Source: Planctomycetota bacterium (GTDB lineage: Bacteria > Planctomycetota > PUPC01 > JACPCR01). From it: DNA of 10,436 nt. Shown piece by piece: positions 1 through 7,662 of this stretch (within the stretch, counting starts at the first letter, position 1; each line of letters begins with the position of its first letter). The DNA is taken from the NCBI GenBank assembly GCA_030740295.1, contig JASLXP010001273.1:1-10436 (forward strand), written 5' to 3'. A model generated the notes under the pieces. That model worked only from the letters and a program-made list of their open reading frames with translations. It had not been told where the DNA came from and did not search any database. Made by a program: the position numbers and the translations under genes.

Positions 1-476
1 ATGCCAATCTTTCAAAAGTCCTGCCAGCCAAACGGGCCGGCGTCACGAACAAGCTCCTGGACGTTTCCATGCGCCAGACAGATGGTGCATTCGGCGTACG
101 GTATTCAGGCTACCTGCGCTTGCCTGCGAGCGGCGTCTACACCTTTCACGGGCCGGAGGAATATGTGAAGAACATCTGCGCGCCCGGCTACGATCTCCGC
201 GTCTACATCGACGGCAGGGAGTGGTACCTCGGCCAGTCCTGGCACGGGCTCGGACGATGGTCTGTGCCGCTCGAAAAAGGACTGCACCGTTTTATGGTCA
301 CCTTCGCAGATGCAAGAGCGAAGGATGTCTGGAAGCAGAAGTCTGACCTCTGGCGCGGATATCCCACTCCCTGGGTCGTCTGGCGAGGCAAGACTCCGAC
401 ACTTGAGGTTTCCGGCCCAGGCATCAAAAGGCAGCCGGTCCCACGTGGATGGATGTGGCTTGAGGCGGGGAAATGA
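1..476 (+). CDS. PA14-like domain protein, C-terminal part (5' end outside window)
   Basis: The frame is open to the left edge (first full codon at base 3) and ends at TGA 474-476, giving 157 residues of a longer protein. An internal ATG at 69 is unlikely to be the start, because the residues before it (VLPAKRAGVTNKLLDVS) read as ordinary domain sequence. The visible part has the pattern of a PA14-like beta-sandwich: 'GVRYSGYLRLPASGVYTFH', then 'YDLRVYIDGREW', then 'GLHRFMVTFAD', ending in 'LEVSGPGIKRQPVP'. Such domains usually bind carbohydrate and sit at the C-terminus of large secreted hydrolases, sulfatases or cytochrome-like proteins in Planctomycetes and Verrucomicrobia. No catalytic part is visible, so the enzyme type cannot be named. 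It lies 161 bases upstream of the next plus-strand gene, and co-transcription is uncertain. Confidence 0.8.
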   Translation, partial: ANLSKVLPAKRAGVTNKLLDVSMRQTDGAFGVRYSGYLRLPASGVYTFHGPEEYVKNICAPGYDLRVYIDGREWYLGQSWHGLGRWSVPLEKGLHRFMVTFADARAKDVWKQKSDLWRGYPTPWVVWRGKTPTLEVSGPGIKRQPVPRGWMWLEAGK

Positions 477-500
477 GTTCGATGGAGCAGAGGCAAGCGA

Positions 501-524
501 GGGACAGACGAATGGGGACAGACG
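501..524. repeat. Short tandem direct repeat GGGACAGACG x2
   Basis: GGGACAGACG occurs at 501-510 and again at 515-524 in the gap between the PA14 gene and the FMN-binding gene. The ten-base string AATGAGTTCG also occurs twice, at 472-481 (over the PA14 stop codon) and at 531-540, a spacing of 59 bases. GGGGACAGAC-type strings resemble REP-like palindromic elements of environmental bacteria, but no matching inverted arm lies next to these copies. Function is unknown. The repeats themselves are seen directly. Confidence 0.5.
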
Positions 525-637
525 CGGTACAATGAGTTCGTTGAATCTTCAGAGACAATCGATGAACAGCGGCAAACAAACAGTCTTATTCCCGCCGCCT
601 TTCTCTCTTCAAACTCACACTCTCTTTCCCCATCTCC

Positions 638-1576
638 ATGCTGGCGACCGTCCTGACAATTAGCCTGGCGTTCCTCAACGCTGAGAGCCTGCCGAAAAAG
701 CCTTCCTTTCAGAAGGCGCTGAGGGAGTTGAAGATTCCTCCTCCCTGGTTGGATTCAGTGAAGGTGAATTTTGATACGACGAGGCCGTGGAACAAGGCAT
801 GGGATCACATTGAGCAGCTTCTGTTTACTGCAAAACCTGAAGACCGAAAAAAGGCCGTCAAGATCACCTGGATTTACCAGAAGGCTGGACGGGCAAAGGC
901 CGGATACCCCGCGACGGTCTACTTCCTTACAGGGGAGTATGCATGGTCCCTGTCGGAATTCTTAAAGACAAAAAACATGAATGCGGTGACCTATACCCGG
1001 ATGGCGGCGTGCTATCGCCACTTTGGAGAATACCGAAAGGCTCTGGACGCCCTTGCCAGGGCACGGGACAAATTGCCGGGTCCGCCCTGGGGCGAATTCA
1101 AAAAGGCTCAAGTCATGGAAGCGCAGGGCGAAGTCTACTCAGAGATGAAGGATCGGACCCGGGCGAGGTCCGCCTTCAAAAAGGCCATACAGAAGTACCA
1201 GGCATGCAAACTGCCGAAAAGAAATGCCTACCTGATCCCCCGCTCAGTGGATCGCGTGAAATCCAGAATGGCCCTACTCGATATCGCATCTCTGAAAGGG
1301 AGACGCATGAAGAACGGAACCTTCTCAGGCTCCACGCTCGGCTACTCGGACACCATCACCGCACATGTGACGATCGGTGGCGGAAAAATCACCGGGATCA
1401 AACTGGATCACCGTGAAAAGGCCGACCTCGGCGCTAAGCACATCATCCCGAAAAGGATCGTGTCCAAGCAGTCCCTGCCGGTAGACACCGTGACCGGTGC
1501 GACCATCACATCGAAGGGCATCGAGAGCGCAGTCTTCAGCGCGCTCAAGAAATCGGCTGGACTGTCAAAGAATTGA
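638..1576 (+). CDS. Exported TPR/FMN-binding domain protein
   Basis: 312 residues, probably exported. Residues 1-16 (MLATVLTISLAFLNAE) form a hydrophobic export-type segment. Residues about 110-190 contain paired helices of TPR type ('YTRMAACYRHFGEYRKALDA', then 'AQGEVYSEMKDRTRARSAFK'). Residues about 222-305 match the FMN_bind fold, with 'ITAHVTIGGGKITGIKL' and the flavinylation motif VDTVTGATITS. In NqrC/RnfG-type proteins the last Thr of [S/T]GAT, here Thr289, carries FMN through a phosphoester bond made by ApbE. The inferred role is extracytoplasmic redox transfer, with the TPRs as a docking module. No ApbE, Nqr/Rnf subunit or membrane partner is in the window. The ATG at 638 has no Shine-Dalgarno sequence and a signal peptide without a basic N-terminus. 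The same frame is open back to 566 and encodes a basic stretch (RRLSLFK), so the true start may differ. The domain assignment is firm; the physiological role is not known. Confidence 0.85.
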   Translation: MLATVLTISLAFLNAESLPKKPSFQKALRELKIPPPWLDSVKVNFDTTRPWNKAWDHIEQLLFTAKPEDRKKAVKITWIYQKAGRAKAGYPATVYFLTGEYAWSLSEFLKTKNMNAVTYTRMAACYRHFGEYRKALDALARARDKLPGPPWGEFKKAQVMEAQGEVYSEMKDRTRARSAFKKAIQKYQACKLPKRNAYLIPRSVDRVKSRMALLDIASLKGRRMKNGTFSGSTLGYSDTITAHVTIGGGKITGIKLDHREKADLGAKHIIPKRIVSKQSLPVDTVTGATITSKGIESAVFSALKKSAGLSKN

Positions 1577-1612
1577 GAATGACCGTGTCGTCCCCCGCCG
1601 CCTTTTCTGAGT

Positions 1613-4600
1613 TCACTCGGAGGCTATTTCGAACCGCAATCGCCCAGCCGCGACTTTGAATCGGATGGCCTTGTCCTCCACATTGGCGGGCACTTTTCTA
1701 TTCTTGATCTTTACGATCAATTTCTTAATCGCTTTAGCGTCGCCCGGATAGATCAGCACTTCTCCGCCCTTGCCGAAGGTTGTGCCGTGGATCGTTCCGT
1801 TCTTGTGACGCACGACTTCCGCCGAGACAGAATCTGATGCGAGACGGAATGGACCCAGAGCGATCTGTTTCCCGTCCACGAGGGCAAGCGAAATGCTGCC
1901 GTCTGTTCCTTTTCGAGCTACGCCGCAGCGCCCCTCGAATCTGAAATCCTCGTGCTCGACTTTGATGTTCCAAGGATTCAGAACAATCCAGTCGGAGGAT
2001 TTGCTCGAATTCACTGTTACCAGACCATCAGATCGTGAATCAATTTCCGGCCACTTCTCATTGCCTGCCTCGGGCACGATGGCCGCGTAGTAAGGGCCAC
2101 CCTTTTTTCTGCGCGCACGCAGAGTCTTGTGGCCGGGAACCGCTGCTCCGATGACATCCAATTCGGGGGGATGACCCGGCAGTAGGAAACGGACGAGAAA
2201 GTCCATGCCTAATCGGCCACGACCAACAGCCTGCCCTTCTCCAATCTCGATGTCCTTGACCGCCATTGGCAGATGCCAAGCGGTGGCCTGCTGAGTTTCG
2301 ATGTCGTCTCGTATCAGGAAATAGTCGTTCTTGACGAAAAGAATATGCCGGTCGAAGCGGCTGAAATGCGGCGGCGAAGGCGGCATCCGTCCCACCGCCA
2401 GGTCTGCCCCTTCGAGGGTGACAAAGCGCGCCAGGTCACCGCGGGGCATGAAGTAGTCGTTTCCATCAAAGGTGACGGTGCTGTGGAGGCTTCCTTTGTA
2501 GGTGCTCCATCCGAAGCCTCCGTCAAGCGTTACTGGTACGCCGCGCAGATAGAGAATGAAAGCAAGTTCGTCGTTGTGGAAACGTGCGCCGCCAATGCCG
2601 CTTTTGAAAAGCAGGTAACTCTCACGTGGCGTACCGAATTCGGCGCGCATGACTGCACCGTATTCGGGGAGAGTCTCGCTTGCGAGCTTCGGTGGCACGT
2701 TCGGAAGGTCGTGATTGATGAACAGTAAAGAAGGGACGGTCAGGGTGAAATAGAGGTTGGATAATTGCCCCTTGCCCTGCCTCCAGGCCCACATCAAACG
2801 TTGGGACAACGCCGGATCTATCCGGGAGTAAGCGTGGGCGGCAAAGGCAGGCATCGATGGCACATCGGGGCCGATGGGGCCGGTATCGCCGATACCGGGG
2901 ACCATGCGAACTCTCTGTGTATCGTTCAACGTTTTCTTTTTGGGCGGGCCATCTTTAAGAATTGTTGTGGACGGTGCTGCAGGCGTGATCGTCTTCACCG
3001 CGAAATCGCAGAATTGGCGAAACTTCGGATGTCCAAAGCCGCGGTCATCTCCGAGGTGGTGCAGCGCAAGAAGGAATGGGGTGAGGACCCGCCAAGTGTG
3101 CAGGTAGTAGTTACCAGGATTCTCGATCCATCGTCCGCTGCCTTCCGAGACGTAGAATTTCATCTGGCGATTGAACTGGCTTACCGCGTGTTCAACCCAT
3201 TGGCTGCTGTGCGGATGATCGGGAAGAGCGAGACCGAACGATCCCACGATGGAGTATCGGTCCGCGTCGAAATCCGCATTGCCGACCGCAAACTGCCAGG
3301 CCATGTAGTCTTTGCTGCTGAGCGTATAAGCGATGAAGGCCATCCGGGCTCGAACTTCACGAATCTCAGCCTCGCTGAAGACGCCGGAATCGACGAGCGC
3401 GTCCCAGCCATAGCCATAGCCGGACATCCGCCGGATCTCGACCGGCGAAACCCGGAAACCATTCTGCTTTCCCCATCGCAGGTACTTGTAGGAGTAATCG
3501 CGCAAGTTCGCTCCTACACCGCTGAGGAGAGAATGCCTGGCCCGGAGGGCGTAACGCTTGTCGCCGGTCATGAAGTAGAGAAGACCCAATACGGAGGGCT
3601 CGCCGCCCCGGCCTGTCTTCATCTGGTCGATCAGTTTATCCCAGAGCGGTCTGATTTTCGGGTGCTGCAGCCGTCGCCGGATGGTCTCCCTTTCACTTTC
3701 GTGAAACCAGAGGCGCGGCCGCTTGGTCGAGTCGTCCCGCGGCCATTCCAGGACCCAGTCCTTCACCAGATCGAGCGGCACTTCGGAAAGGGCGATGCGC
3801 ACCGGATTGATCTCCCCACCGCTGGCTTTATGGGTGAGGAGCATCCCCCATTCGCGCGTGCCTTCCGTTACCGGGAAATCAAAGAATACGTCGGGAGTCT
3901 TACGCAGGTAGGCGCCGATGGCGTTGCGCTCCGGTCCGGTCCATCCGGCCGCGACCGTCGGGTCTTCCCAGTGCCCCGGATGAATGGTGAAAACACTCAG
4001 ATAGTCCTTCTTTGCCGCATCGGATGAGAAAACGGAAAAGAAAGGACGCCAGAGATCGACCCGTGTCCAGAGACAATAGGATTGCAGCCAGACCAGCACC
4101 TTGTCCGCATCATACGCGAGCGACTGAACGGGCATCACTTCGTTGAGAATCCGCTGTTCCTGGTCTGGCTCGAAATCCCTGTAAACGGAAAACTGGAAAT
4201 GGGTGAGTTTGTCCGGAGGGGTGTGGTGGTCGCCAGGAATCCGATTGAGATTGCGATCACGGGGTACTGGTGCACCTTCGACGACATTGAATCGCTCCGA
4301 AACCGTGAAGTAGTTCTGCTCCCGGTAAAGGCGCATTCGGAAGGTGTAATCGCCGTCCGGATCGAAAGTGTACTTCACCTCGTATTCGAGAAAGACAGGG
4401 CCTTCCTCGATAAGCTGACACTGGTACTCCCGAACTTTTAACCCGGACGCCCACCGTCCCTGGCCGCGCCAGACCTGGTCCACGCCTTTGACTTTCTGAA
4501 GCGGCGGCGGCACCTCCCTGACAGGCACTGGCCGCCGGAACTTTTTCTTGCCGCCTGCCACCTGAACGGCAATCTTCGAGTTGGAAAGCGCCAGAGGATT

Positions 4601-4987
4601 TCGTCTCAGATTTCCGTGCAGGAGAGTGCTCTCTGCTCTCTCAACTCTTGCTTTCTTCGGCCCGTAGAAGAGTCGCCAGGTCAGGTTCTTATTTGCCGGC
4701 AGGCTGCCGAAGAAACTCAAGGTTGCCGATTTCAGTCTGCTTCGCCGCCAGGTCTCGATGGAAGAAAGCTGGAAGGGGACAGTCTTGCCCGAATCAAGTT
4801 CGATGAGAATGAGAGAGCCGACATGGCACTCACGCTCTTTGAAAGCGACTCTGTAATTCAGAATCTGAGAGGGCCAGTCGTGATTGAGATATTCCTTGAT
4901 CGTGAAATCGCGATACGCGCCTGGCGGCTCCTCGCATGCAACCCATCGGATGAGGAACAGAAATGCAAAAACCATTACTGGATGCAT
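1613..4987 (-). CDS. Secreted heparinase II/III-like polysaccharide lyase
   Basis: 1124 residues from ATG 4987. The open frame continues upstream, but that part is antisense-like sequence over the neighbouring gene, whereas MHPVMVFAFLFLIRWVACEE is a clear signal peptide; Met5 is an alternative start. Residues about 25-420 are a beta-rich N-terminal region ('VFLEYEVKYTFDPDGDYTFRM'). Residues about 427-720 begin with 'LWFHESERETIRRRL' and form the helical (alpha/alpha) toroid of uronate lyases. Residues about 785-1124 hold the C-terminal beta-sheet domain typical of heparinase II/III, with His804-Asn-Asp806, Asp822-Gly-Gly, Tyr830 and 'LHSTVTFDG' (His835). The family cleaves uronic-acid polysaccharides (heparin, heparan, alginate types) by beta-elimination in the periplasm or outside the cell; the substrate here cannot be read from sequence. 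It is larger than typical heparinases because of the N-terminal region. It is last in the minus-strand run, 25 bases after the PLP enzyme gene. Confidence 0.85.
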   Translation of the reverse strand: MHPVMVFAFLFLIRWVACEEPPGAYRDFTIKEYLNHDWPSQILNYRVAFKERECHVGSLILIELDSGKTVPFQLSSIETWRRSRLKSATLSFFGSLPANKNLTWRLFYGPKKARVERAESTLLHGNLRRNPLALSNSKIAVQVAGGKKKFRRPVPVREVPPPLQKVKGVDQVWRGQGRWASGLKVREYQCQLIEEGPVFLEYEVKYTFDPDGDYTFRMRLYREQNYFTVSERFNVVEGAPVPRDRNLNRIPGDHHTPPDKLTHFQFSVYRDFEPDQEQRILNEVMPVQSLAYDADKVLVWLQSYCLWTRVDLWRPFFSVFSSDAAKKDYLSVFTIHPGHWEDPTVAAGWTGPERNAIGAYLRKTPDVFFDFPVTEGTREWGMLLTHKASGGEINPVRIALSEVPLDLVKDWVLEWPRDDSTKRPRLWFHESERETIRRRLQHPKIRPLWDKLIDQMKTGRGGEPSVLGLLYFMTGDKRYALRARHSLLSGVGANLRDYSYKYLRWGKQNGFRVSPVEIRRMSGYGYGWDALVDSGVFSEAEIREVRARMAFIAYTLSSKDYMAWQFAVGNADFDADRYSIVGSFGLALPDHPHSSQWVEHAVSQFNRQMKFYVSEGSGRWIENPGNYYLHTWRVLTPFLLALHHLGDDRGFGHPKFRQFCDFAVKTITPAAPSTTILKDGPPKKKTLNDTQRVRMVPGIGDTGPIGPDVPSMPAFAAHAYSRIDPALSQRLMWAWRQGKGQLSNLYFTLTVPSLLFINHDLPNVPPKLASETLPEYGAVMRAEFGTPRESYLLFKSGIGGARFHNDELAFILYLRGVPVTLDGGFGWSTYKGSLHSTVTFDGNDYFMPRGDLARFVTLEGADLAVGRMPPSPPHFSRFDRHILFVKNDYFLIRDDIETQQATAWHLPMAVKDIEIGEGQAVGRGRLGMDFLVRFLLPGHPPELDVIGAAVPGHKTLRARRKKGGPYYAAIVPEAGNEKWPEIDSRSDGLVTVNSSKSSDWIVLNPWNIKVEHEDFRFEGRCGVARKGTDGSISLALVDGKQIALGPFRLASDSVSAEVVRHKNGTIHGTTFGKGGEVLIYPGDAKAIKKLIVKIKNRKVPANVEDKAIRFKVAAGRLRFEIASE

Positions 4988-5008
4988 GGACCCTATCGTT
5001 ATTACGAT

Positions 5009-5014
5009 CCTCCT
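5009..5014 (-). promoter_or_regulatory. AGGAGG motif overlapping a stop codon, upstream of the lyase gene
   Basis: On the minus strand a perfect AGGAGG shares bases with the TAG stop (5015-5013) of the PLP enzyme gene. It lies 21 bases before the lyase ATG at 4987, further than the usual 5-10 bases, and no ATG, GTG or TTG sits at normal spacing. A weaker AGGG lies 3 bases before the ATG. The motif may help re-initiation after the upstream gene, or may be fortuitous. Confidence 0.35.
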
Positions 5015-6086
5015 ATGACGAATTGCCTGGGACGATGCAATCCTCGTAGCCACCGAACTCGACCAGTTCCTGGTGGTAGGCAAAAAGGGCTGGAAGGCCG
5101 CCGGTGTGGACGAAGACGACCGTGCTCCCGGCAGGGAACTTGGCCTGGCGTACGAAATCGATGAGACCAGAGAGGGCCTTCCCGACATAGACCGGATCCA
5201 CGAGGATGCCTTCCGTCCTGGCAAGAAGCTGGACCGCATCCACGCATGCCTGAGTGATGATTCCGTAGTTTTCGCCCACGTATGCGTCGGTATTCTCCCA
5301 ATCGTCAGGGCTCATGTTGCTCTCCAGTCCAAGCAGCTCAGCAGTCCGATTCGCGATGTCAGCCAAGTGATCGAGGACGCGGGAGTTGTCGCCGAGTGAG
5401 GGACGGAAACCAACTGGCCTTCCCTTCAGTTCCAGCAGTTTTGCGCCCAGGCCCAGTCCCGCCAGAGTTGAACTGCTGGATGCAGCAACAATGAAATCCG
5501 GTTCGGCCGCAATCTCATCGAGCTGGTTTTGCATCTCCAGGACGCAATTCACGTAAGCGGCCGTGGCCAGCAACTGGTCGTGCCCGCCAATGAGATAGGG
5601 CTTCTTCCCCTGGGACAGAAGCTCCTCCCGCAACCGTTCCTTCTCCGGCTGCTGGCTGCCTTCGCACAATCTGACGTTGGCTCCGAGGATATGGTCGAGC
5701 AATTGATTGCCCTGGATGCCCTGCTTGCTCTTCTCGTCGCGACGGCAGACGAGGTAAGCCGCCATTCCAAGTTTTGCCGCAGAGGCCGCAGCCTGCCTCG
5801 CATGATTGGATTGCGATGCGGCACCCGTGATCACCGTGTCCGCGCCCTGCTTCACTGCTTCGCCGAACACAAAATCGAACATTCGCGTTTTATTGCCTCC
5901 GAAAGCCAGGCCCGTCAGATCGTCCCGCTTGATCAGGATTCGTACCTGGCCAATCGCCTCAGAGAACCTCGGGCATTCGTGCAGCGGAGTAGGAAGATCC
6001 GCCAGTTTCACTCGTGGCAGTTTCTCAATCGCCTGATGTAAGGCCTTGGTCGTCGCAGAATCAACTCCGGTCTCTGAAATGGGCAT
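5013..6086 (-). CDS. PLP-dependent D-cysteine desulfhydrase-like enzyme (ACC deaminase family)
   Basis: 357 residues, normal length for the fold-type II PLP family containing D-cysteine desulfhydrase, L-cysteate sulfo-lyase and ACC deaminase. No signal peptide, so cytoplasmic. 'KRDDLTGLAFGGNKTR' carries the PLP lysine Lys66. 'QSNHARQ' (Ser93, Asn94) is the conserved substrate/cofactor loop. 'LVDPVYVGKA' gives the catalytic-region Tyr300. 'HTGGLPALFAY' (His327-Thr328) is the late conserved motif. Two positions known to separate the activities argue against ACC deaminase. The residue after Tyr300 is Val301, where ACC deaminases have Glu, and Thr328 stands where they have Leu. D-cysteine desulfhydrases have Thr at this second site. 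The likely reaction is a beta-elimination of D-cysteine or a related amino acid to pyruvate, ammonia and sulfide (or sulfite). A good ribosome site, AGGAG at 6097-6093, lies 6 bases before the ATG. The gene sits between the DUF5329 gene and the lyase gene, a context that does not explain its job. Confidence 0.85.
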   Translation of the reverse strand: MPISETGVDSATTKALHQAIEKLPRVKLADLPTPLHECPRFSEAIGQVRILIKRDDLTGLAFGGNKTRMFDFVFGEAVKQGADTVITGAASQSNHARQAAASAAKLGMAAYLVCRRDEKSKQGIQGNQLLDHILGANVRLCEGSQQPEKERLREELLSQGKKPYLIGGHDQLLATAAYVNCVLEMQNQLDEIAAEPDFIVAASSSSTLAGLGLGAKLLELKGRPVGFRPSLGDNSRVLDHLADIANRTAELLGLESNMSPDDWENTDAYVGENYGIITQACVDAVQLLARTEGILVDPVYVGKALSGLIDFVRQAKFPAGSTVVFVHTGGLPALFAYHQELVEFGGYEDCIVPGNSS

Positions 6087-6092
6087 GGTGGT

Positions 6093-6097
6093 CTCCT
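6093..6097 (-). promoter_or_regulatory. Ribosome binding site of the PLP enzyme gene
   Basis: AGGAG on the minus strand, 6 bases before ATG 6086. It supports that start codon. Confidence 0.6.
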
Positions 6098-6140
6098 GCT
6101 AAATGAGTGTTCACGATTCAGGAATGAGAGAGATCTGAGT

Positions 6141-7457
6141 TCACGGCTTGGGGGCCGGTGGCTTGTCTAGTGCTTTCGCTGCGTTCTTGAGCCACTCGCC
6201 GGCATTGACCGTTTTGCCGTCGGGCAAAGCTACCTGGTAGGGCTTGCCCGTGAGGGACGATTTACTGCCGATCTTTTCGATGAAGTCTTCTAGCGTTTTG
6301 ACTTCGTGTCCGGCCGCTGCGAGTTTCTTGCGCAGGTGCTCGGCACCCTCCGCGCTGGTGTATTTCTTGCCGTCTCTGATGAATTCGATTTTTGCCGTCT
6401 CTGTGTGTTTCAAAATCCTCTCTATCTTCGACCGCTCGGACACTCGCATCCGCAATACTTCCAGCTTGGCCCAGTCCGTCCCGAAGATCACGTTGACCAG
6501 TTCTTTAAGCACCAGGGAGTAGGTCTGACCTCCGAATCGAAACGGCACCTCCTGCCCCTGCTGGAGGGAGGTGGCCGGGATGATACTTTTTCCCTCGGCG
6601 GTGTGGAGCGATACCATCACCTGCCCGGCCGTGATGTCGCCGAGGCGAGCCATCAAGTAATCGTTCGACCCGGGCAACGATCCGGACCGGCGCTGCAGAA
6701 CGGTCACGGTTAACGGAGGGTTCCTAATCTCAATCTCGTCCGGAATGGGTCTCAGCGACCCATATGTTTCAAAGTATTTGCCTCTTGAGTACTGCAGCGA
6801 AATGAGGCCGTACCGGCTCATCTGGCCCTTTAACTCCTCCGACAATTCAAGCCGCAGCACGGAGGCATCGGCAGTGGCGGCAAAAGTCTTCAACTCTTCA
6901 TTGAATCTTGCCCGGGCACCTTTCTCCGGCGCGGGGCCGTTGAATTTTGCTTCGATACTTTTTTCCTGGCCGATTTGCTGCCAGGAAACGCGGCGGACGA
7001 TCTTTCGCCGTTCTGATTTCGGGTCTGCATAAGCGAGATAGAACACTGGAACGGGTGACCTGACATAACCGGCCGAGAAGTTCACCGGGAGGCTTTCGAT
7101 GACCTGGCCCTTTTTCACCTCGGCGAAGATTTTGAATCGATTCGCTCCGCCCGCCGCGCGAAGGGCGCCGGCCACTTCCGCGTCTGCGAGGTTGATCTGA
7201 TACTCCCTGTCGCCCACCTTGGTGAGAAACAGGCGCAGCTTGGAGTCTTTCTTCTTGGCCAGCCAGACCGTCCTGGCCGAGCCGCTTGTGAGCGTGGCGG
7301 TGAGTATCAGATTTGTGCCGGCAGGCGCGGGCAAGACGAGGCGGTTCGGCACGCCCTTCAGGCGGAGGCCCGGCGTCTCAGAGAAGACACACTCAACCGA
7401 TATACAGCACCCGATGAAGAAGAGGGCGCGAGCAAGAAATCCAGATTGTCCGACCAT
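6141..7457 (-). CDS. Exported DUF5329 (YfeK-like) domain protein
   Basis: 438 residues from ATG 7457. An ATG directly before it (7460) is only 3 bases from the AAGGAGG site, while 7457 is 6 bases away and fits better. The N-terminus (FLARALFFIGCCISVECVFS) is a signal peptide, so the protein is periplasmic or exported. Residues about 345-430 match DUF5329, the domain of E. coli YfeK: 'IEFIRDGKKYTSAEGAEHLR', then 'TLEDFIEKIGSKSSLTGKPY' and 'GEWL'. YfeK is a short protein made almost only of this domain. Here it ends a protein with about 330 extra residues, mostly beta-rich, including a 'GQEVPFRFGGQTYSLVLKEL' block near 302-321 just before the DUF. DUF5329 has no established function. The gene follows a 205-base gap and precedes the PLP enzyme gene by 54 bases, so it may open its own transcript. 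Confidence 0.75.
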   Translation of the reverse strand: MVGQSGFLARALFFIGCCISVECVFSETPGLRLKGVPNRLVLPAPAGTNLILTATLTSGSARTVWLAKKKDSKLRLFLTKVGDREYQINLADAEVAGALRAAGGANRFKIFAEVKKGQVIESLPVNFSAGYVRSPVPVFYLAYADPKSERRKIVRRVSWQQIGQEKSIEAKFNGPAPEKGARARFNEELKTFAATADASVLRLELSEELKGQMSRYGLISLQYSRGKYFETYGSLRPIPDEIEIRNPPLTVTVLQRRSGSLPGSNDYLMARLGDITAGQVMVSLHTAEGKSIIPATSLQQGQEVPFRFGGQTYSLVLKELVNVIFGTDWAKLEVLRMRVSERSKIERILKHTETAKIEFIRDGKKYTSAEGAEHLRKKLAAAGHEVKTLEDFIEKIGSKSSLTGKPYQVALPDGKTVNAGEWLKNAAKALDKPPAPKP

Positions 7458-7463
7458 CATTAA

Positions 7464-7470
7464 CCTCCTT
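7464..7470 (-). promoter_or_regulatory. Strong ribosome binding site of the DUF5329 gene
   Basis: AAGGAGG on the minus strand, the best Shine-Dalgarno match in the window. It lies 3 bases from ATG 7460 and 6 bases from ATG 7457, which favours the second ATG. Confidence 0.65.
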
Positions 7471-7662
7471 TATCTGATCACTGATCGGCCCATGGCCGCA
7501 ATCATATCTTTTCATGAGGCGGGCGGTATCGTCGTTTCCACATGGATGCCATGCTTCCGTGTATCATTCAGCCTTCCTTCCGTTTCTGAAATGAAGCAGA
7601 CATTCGATTCTCAACTTCATCACGCAGCAATTGGCCGTGGGATGACAAGCCAGAACGCAGGA
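7471..7662. other. Intergenic spacer between the PhyH and DUF5329 genes
   Basis: About 190 bases without a convincing gene. It is the widest gap inside the minus-strand run and the natural place for a separate promoter of the DUF5329-PLP-lyase block. I could not find a convincing -35/-10 pair or a terminator hairpin with a T-tract. Near its left end are two close GATC-containing copies (TGATCACTGATC, 7475-7486). Confidence 0.35.

Noticed and set aside
638..690. Lipoprotein signal in the FMN-binding protein
   Set aside because: There is no cysteine near the end of the hydrophobic segment.
1577..1612. Bidirectional terminator between the convergent genes
   Set aside because: Only a very short imperfect inverted repeat (GAGTTCACTC, 1609-1618) is near, partly inside the lyase gene, with no stable stem or T-tract pattern.
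2765..4027. A 420-codon open frame on the plus strand opposite the lyase gene
   Set aside because: It lies wholly antisense to a frame with clear lyase domains, has no recognisable domain, and long antisense frames are common in GC-rich genes.
4988..5239. An 84-residue N-terminal extension of the lyase
   Set aside because: It overlaps the end of the PLP enzyme gene, reads as Ser/Arg-rich antisense-like sequence, and a proper signal peptide begins at ATG 4987.
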